From the NCBI GenBank assembly GCA_015486505.1, contig WFRP01000232.1, forward strand, positions 1 through 24,789: 24,789 nucleotides of DNA. Direction: 5' to 3'. Of the stretch, positions 22,849-24,789 are shown piece by piece; position 1 is the stretch's first letter, and each line of letters begins with the position of its first letter. Source of the DNA: Pseudomonadota bacterium (GTDB lineage Bacteria; Desulfobacterota; Anaeroferrophillalia; Anaeroferrophillales; Tharpellaceae). The translations under genes and the position numbers were made by a program. The notes under the pieces are model-generated. The model did no database searches, was not told the origin of the DNA, and worked only from the letters and a program-made list of their open reading frames with translations.

Positions 22849-24114
22849 TCAACCCACTCTCAATAATTGATCCCAATGGGTGGTATAAGAAGCTGACCGC
22901 TGATTAAAAACTGTTTTCCAACTCTGATCACGCCCCAATCCAACCGCTCCATATTGAATCGCATCGGAACCTATATCCACATTAATCGCATCAATTGTCC
23001 GCATCAGCTTTTTTGATCTTTCCCGATCAACCGTATCAAAGAAATTTGCCTGAACCGCAGTTTCCGGGCCCAGATCATTCAGCAGGACACCGACCTTTTT
23101 ATACCGGTATCCTTTTTTATAAATCTTCCCGAGTCCTTCTTTGGCATTGCGGATTAATTCAGAAGTATCACTGCTGCGAACCGGCAGATTAATCGTTATG
23201 CTGTTGTAATAATAATTCTCCTGAAACCGATTGGTCATCACATAAACAACCAGTATCCCGGCAACAGATTTCTCTTTTCTTAACTTTTCCGCCCCGGACA
23301 AAACATAAGCGGCGACCGCTTCATACAATTCATCAATTGATTCTATTGCATTCTTGAAAGTTCGGGAAACGGTAATTGATTTCTTCCGCGGCGGTGACTG
23401 TTCCAACGGATAGCAGGAAAGCCCCCGGAGTTCATTGCGCAAGCGGAGACCAACAATGCCCATCTTCTTTTTGATAACATCATCGCCGGCATCACGAAGC
23501 TGCAAAGCATTATTAATCCTGTTTGCGCTCAGAAACTTCTCATACCGGCGGCCCACGCCCCAGATATCACCAGCGGCAACTGATGCGAGAGCCTTATCCA
23601 GATATTTTGAATTGCTTAAATCCAGAACCCCATTGGCTTTTTTCGATTTTTTAGCAATTTGATTGGCTAATTTAGCCAGCGTTTTCGTTTGCGCGATGCC
23701 CACGGATACCGGAATACCTGTCCATTTTTCAACGGTGGTTTTTATCTTGCGGCCATATTCGTCAAGATCAATTCTGCTGAAATTGGAAAGATCAAGAAAG
23801 GCTTCATCAATGGAATAGATCTCCATTTCCGGAGTAAAACGGGATAAGGTTTGCATTACCCGATTCGACATATCGCCATAGAGAGCATAGTTTGAAGAGT
23901 AAACCTGGACGTTATGTTTTTTGATGATATCTTTGAGCTGAAATAGCGGCTGGCCCATCTTGATGCCGATGGCTTTAGCCTCATTCGACCGGGCTACCGC
24001 ACAGCCGTCATTGTTGGAGAGAACTATAACTGGTTTTCCGACAAGAGAAGGGTTAAAGACTCTCTCGCAGGAGACATAGAAATTATTGCAGTCGACAAGG
24101 GCGAAGATGGGCAT
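22849..24114 (-). CDS. umuC: DNA polymerase V catalytic subunit UmuC
   Basis: UmuC is a Y-family polymerase that copies damaged DNA. The 421-aa product is full length. It begins ALVDCNNFYVSCERVF (Asp8) and has the second metal site SIDEAFLDL (Asp103, Glu104), the steric region NNDGCAVARSNEAKAIGIKMG, helix-hairpin-helix region VAAGDIWGVGRRYEKFL, and the little-finger and UmuC C-terminal segments ending YTTHWDQLLRVG. TAGG lies 8 bases before the ATG. It is first in a umuC-umuD pair. The region upstream is gene debris, so its promoter and SOS control are not evident. Confidence 0.95.
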   Translation of the reverse strand: MPIFALVDCNNFYVSCERVFNPSLVGKPVIVLSNNDGCAVARSNEAKAIGIKMGQPLFQLKDIIKKHNVQVYSSNYALYGDMSNRVMQTLSRFTPEMEIYSIDEAFLDLSNFSRIDLDEYGRKIKTTVEKWTGIPVSVGIAQTKTLAKLANQIAKKSKKANGVLDLSNSKYLDKALASVAAGDIWGVGRRYEKFLSANRINNALQLRDAGDDVIKKKMGIVGLRLRNELRGLSCYPLEQSPPRKKSITVSRTFKNAIESIDELYEAVAAYVLSGAEKLRKEKSVAGILVVYVMTNRFQENYYYNSITINLPVRSSDTSELIRNAKEGLGKIYKKGYRYKKVGVLLNDLGPETAVQANFFDTVDRERSKKLMRTIDAINVDIGSDAIQYGAVGLGRDQSWKTVFNQRSASYTTHWDQLLRVG

Positions 24115-24138
24115 ATAAATTACCTAGACCGGAAGAAG

Positions 24139-24290
24139 TTACTCCAAAATTATGTTGTCAATTTCGACAACTCCGCTGCCAATGGTCAAACCACCGCTTA
24201 AACTGGAGGTTCCGTCAACGGTGGTATAGGAACCGTTCCAGCCACTGTATGGTTATCCCTTCAGGCTCCAACGTTCGCTGCAGTAAGCGG
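24139..24290 (-). pseudogene. Decayed 3' fragment of an unidentified gene
   Basis: On the minus strand the frame ending in TAA at 24139-24141 reads as protein-like Gly/Ser/Thr-rich sequence, including SGWNGSYTTVDGTSS and LTIGSGVVEIDNIILE. It is interrupted in frame by TAA at 24253-24255. Beyond that the same frame gives YCSERWSLKG before running into the repeat at about 24287. No start codon or upstream body remains. The pattern suggests the C-terminal beta-rich end of a surface or secreted protein, but the family is not recognised. Confidence 0.5.
24154..24171. promoter_or_regulatory. Perfect 6+6+6 inverted repeat upstream of umuC
   Basis: GTTGTC (24154-24159) and GACAAC (24166-24171) form a perfect inverted repeat with a 6-base spacer, centred about 48 bases before the umuC start. 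The location would suit an SOS operator, but it does not match the LexA boxes I know and it lies in the gene remnant, where it encodes GVVEIDN. Low-confidence candidate only. Confidence 0.2.
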
Positions 24291-24351
24291 AAGTGCCCCT
24301 GGGTGTGGGCCGCAAGGCCCAATTGGGTTGCGGGGATTGTTCCCGCATTAG
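24287..24351 (+). repeat. Family 1 repeat, locus 8 (truncated hybrid unit)
   Basis: Only the right part of a unit remains: GCGGAAGTGCCCCTGGGTGT (B-type core) followed directly by GGGCCGCAAGGCCC (A-type hairpin), GGGTTGCGGGG, and TTCCCGCATTAG. It mixes A and B features, suggesting A and B interconvert by deletion or recombination. It cuts off the gene remnant at 24139-24290. Confidence 0.85.
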
Positions 24352-24418
24352 CAGAATATAACGTTGCTCTTTTTTTGTCAAATCCGACTATCTTAGGCGC
24401 ATCGGCTTCAATGAAATT

Positions 24419-24455
24419 AAAGGCTTAGTTAACATTTGTTAACTAGGTCTTTTTT
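24419..24455 (+). terminator. Strong rho-independent terminator-like hairpin
   Basis: The arms 24419-24434 and 24437-24452 pair over 16 positions with a 2-base apex. The perfect central 9 bp are TAGTTAACA/TGTTAACTA, extended by wobble and Watson-Crick pairs. The plus strand then continues in T residues (CTTTTTT). The apex would open to a normal loop in RNA. No intact plus-strand gene precedes it in this region, so it may be left from a lost gene. The rest of 24352-24589 shows only a degenerate Family 1 tail near 24470-24500. Confidence 0.6.
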
Positions 24456-24469
24456 GCGTTTTGTTGTTG

Positions 24470-24500
24470 GGTTGCGGAACCTGTTTTCGCATTGGGCAAT
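24470..24500 (+). repeat. Degenerate Family 1 tail
   Basis: TTGGGTTGCGGAACCTG and TTTTCGCATTGG resemble the right end of Family 1 (TTGGGTTGCGGGA..., TTCCCGCATTAG) with several changes that break the terminal hairpin. It appears to be an old, eroded copy lacking the other modules. Confidence 0.4.
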
Positions 24501-24589
24501 ACCTTTTTGCCTGCCTGTATAGTTAGCTCTTGATTTAAATTGCCAAAAAGAGGTACTGTAGACATTACTGAATTTTTTATAGCGTTAAG

Positions 24590-24703
24590 GTAACTATTCA
24601 GCCAAATTTTACCCCCCCCCATCTTCTGGAGGGGGCGGGGGTGGTTTTTCGTAAGCGGTTGCGGAAACGATTTCGTTGTTTTTCGGAAGCGAGCGGGAGC
24701 CCA
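24590..24703 (-). repeat. Family 2 element, truncated right half
   Basis: It starts GTAACTATTCAGCCAAATTT, then GGGGGCGGGGGTGGTTTTTC, GTAAGCGGTTGCGGAAACG, and ends GAGCGGGAGCCCA. It matches the right end of the element at 16182-16639 in opposite orientation. It ends exactly where a Family 1 unit begins (TTAGT at 24704). A run of ten C residues near 24611-24620 is a possible slippage or assembly weak point. Confidence 0.75.
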
Positions 24704-24789
24704 TTAGTACCTTACAGGTTATTTTCTGCACCAAAAAACAAGATTTAATAATCAGAAAATGTTCTGATAAGAGTACTTATTTGCGACCA
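24704..24789 (+). repeat. Family 1 repeat, locus 9 (cut by window edge, probably B form)
   Basis: A plus-oriented unit beginning TTAGTACCTTACAGG with canonical modules up to ATTTGCGACCA at the window end. GCGACC indicates the B-type core. It directly abuts the Family 2 fragment on its left. Confidence 0.88.

Noticed and set aside
24154..24171. LexA operator upstream of umuC
   Set aside because: The palindrome does not match the LexA boxes I know and lies in a gene remnant; kept only as a weak candidate site, not as an SOS box.

Overview
The window looks like chromosomal DNA of a Gram-negative, LPS-making bacterium, most plausibly a Desulfobacterota-type (former deltaproteobacterial) lineage. 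This is inferred from gene content and order: pyrG, then Kdo synthesis genes, LPS export genes, rpoN, hpf, ptsN, hprK, rapZ and a mannose-family PTS, all reading leftward. Having HprK and RapZ next to a mannose-type PTS in an LPS-containing cell fits that group. I could not confirm taxonomy by a search.

Layout. 1-501: repeat DNA. 502-2325: translation-associated GTPase typA. 2655-8138: PTS and regulatory block (in transcription order hpf, ptsN, hprK, rapZ, IIA, IIB, IIC, IID). 8324-9784: rpoN (sigma-54). 10220-16168: tight envelope operon pyrG-kdsA-kdsD-kdsC-lptC-lptA-lptB. 16169-16635: nested mobile-element DNA. 16636-19334: pyrE, a response regulator with a C-terminal kinase-type ATPase domain, and apgM. 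20096-22036: a large membrane-anchored UDP-sugar 4,6-dehydratase, the only complete gene on the plus strand. 22398-24114: umuC followed by umuD. 24115-24789: a gene remnant, a terminator and more repeats.

How the genes work together. KdsD, KdsA and KdsC make Kdo from ribulose 5-phosphate. PyrG supplies CTP, needed to activate Kdo. LptC, LptA and LptB belong to the machine that exports finished LPS. RpoN, HPF, PtsN, HprK, RapZ and the PTS form the usual nitrogen/carbon-signalling neighbourhood, but the general PTS proteins HPr and EI are not in the window.

The most unusual content is between the genes. A modular repeat (called Family 1 here) occurs at nine places, as about 15 units covering close to 1.9 kb. 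Each unit is a chain of short stem-loops bounded by TTAGT, and units are usually joined in pairs that share one TTAGT. In all four mixed pairs the short form (A) precedes the long form (B), whichever strand the pair is on. A second element (Family 2, ends starting GTAACT or GTGACT) occurs three times. One copy carries a 196-bp insertion with 15-bp terminal inverted repeats flanked by CTAG, and another copy in the same window shows the uninterrupted site. Several element ends supply stop codons or leader sequence to neighbouring genes.
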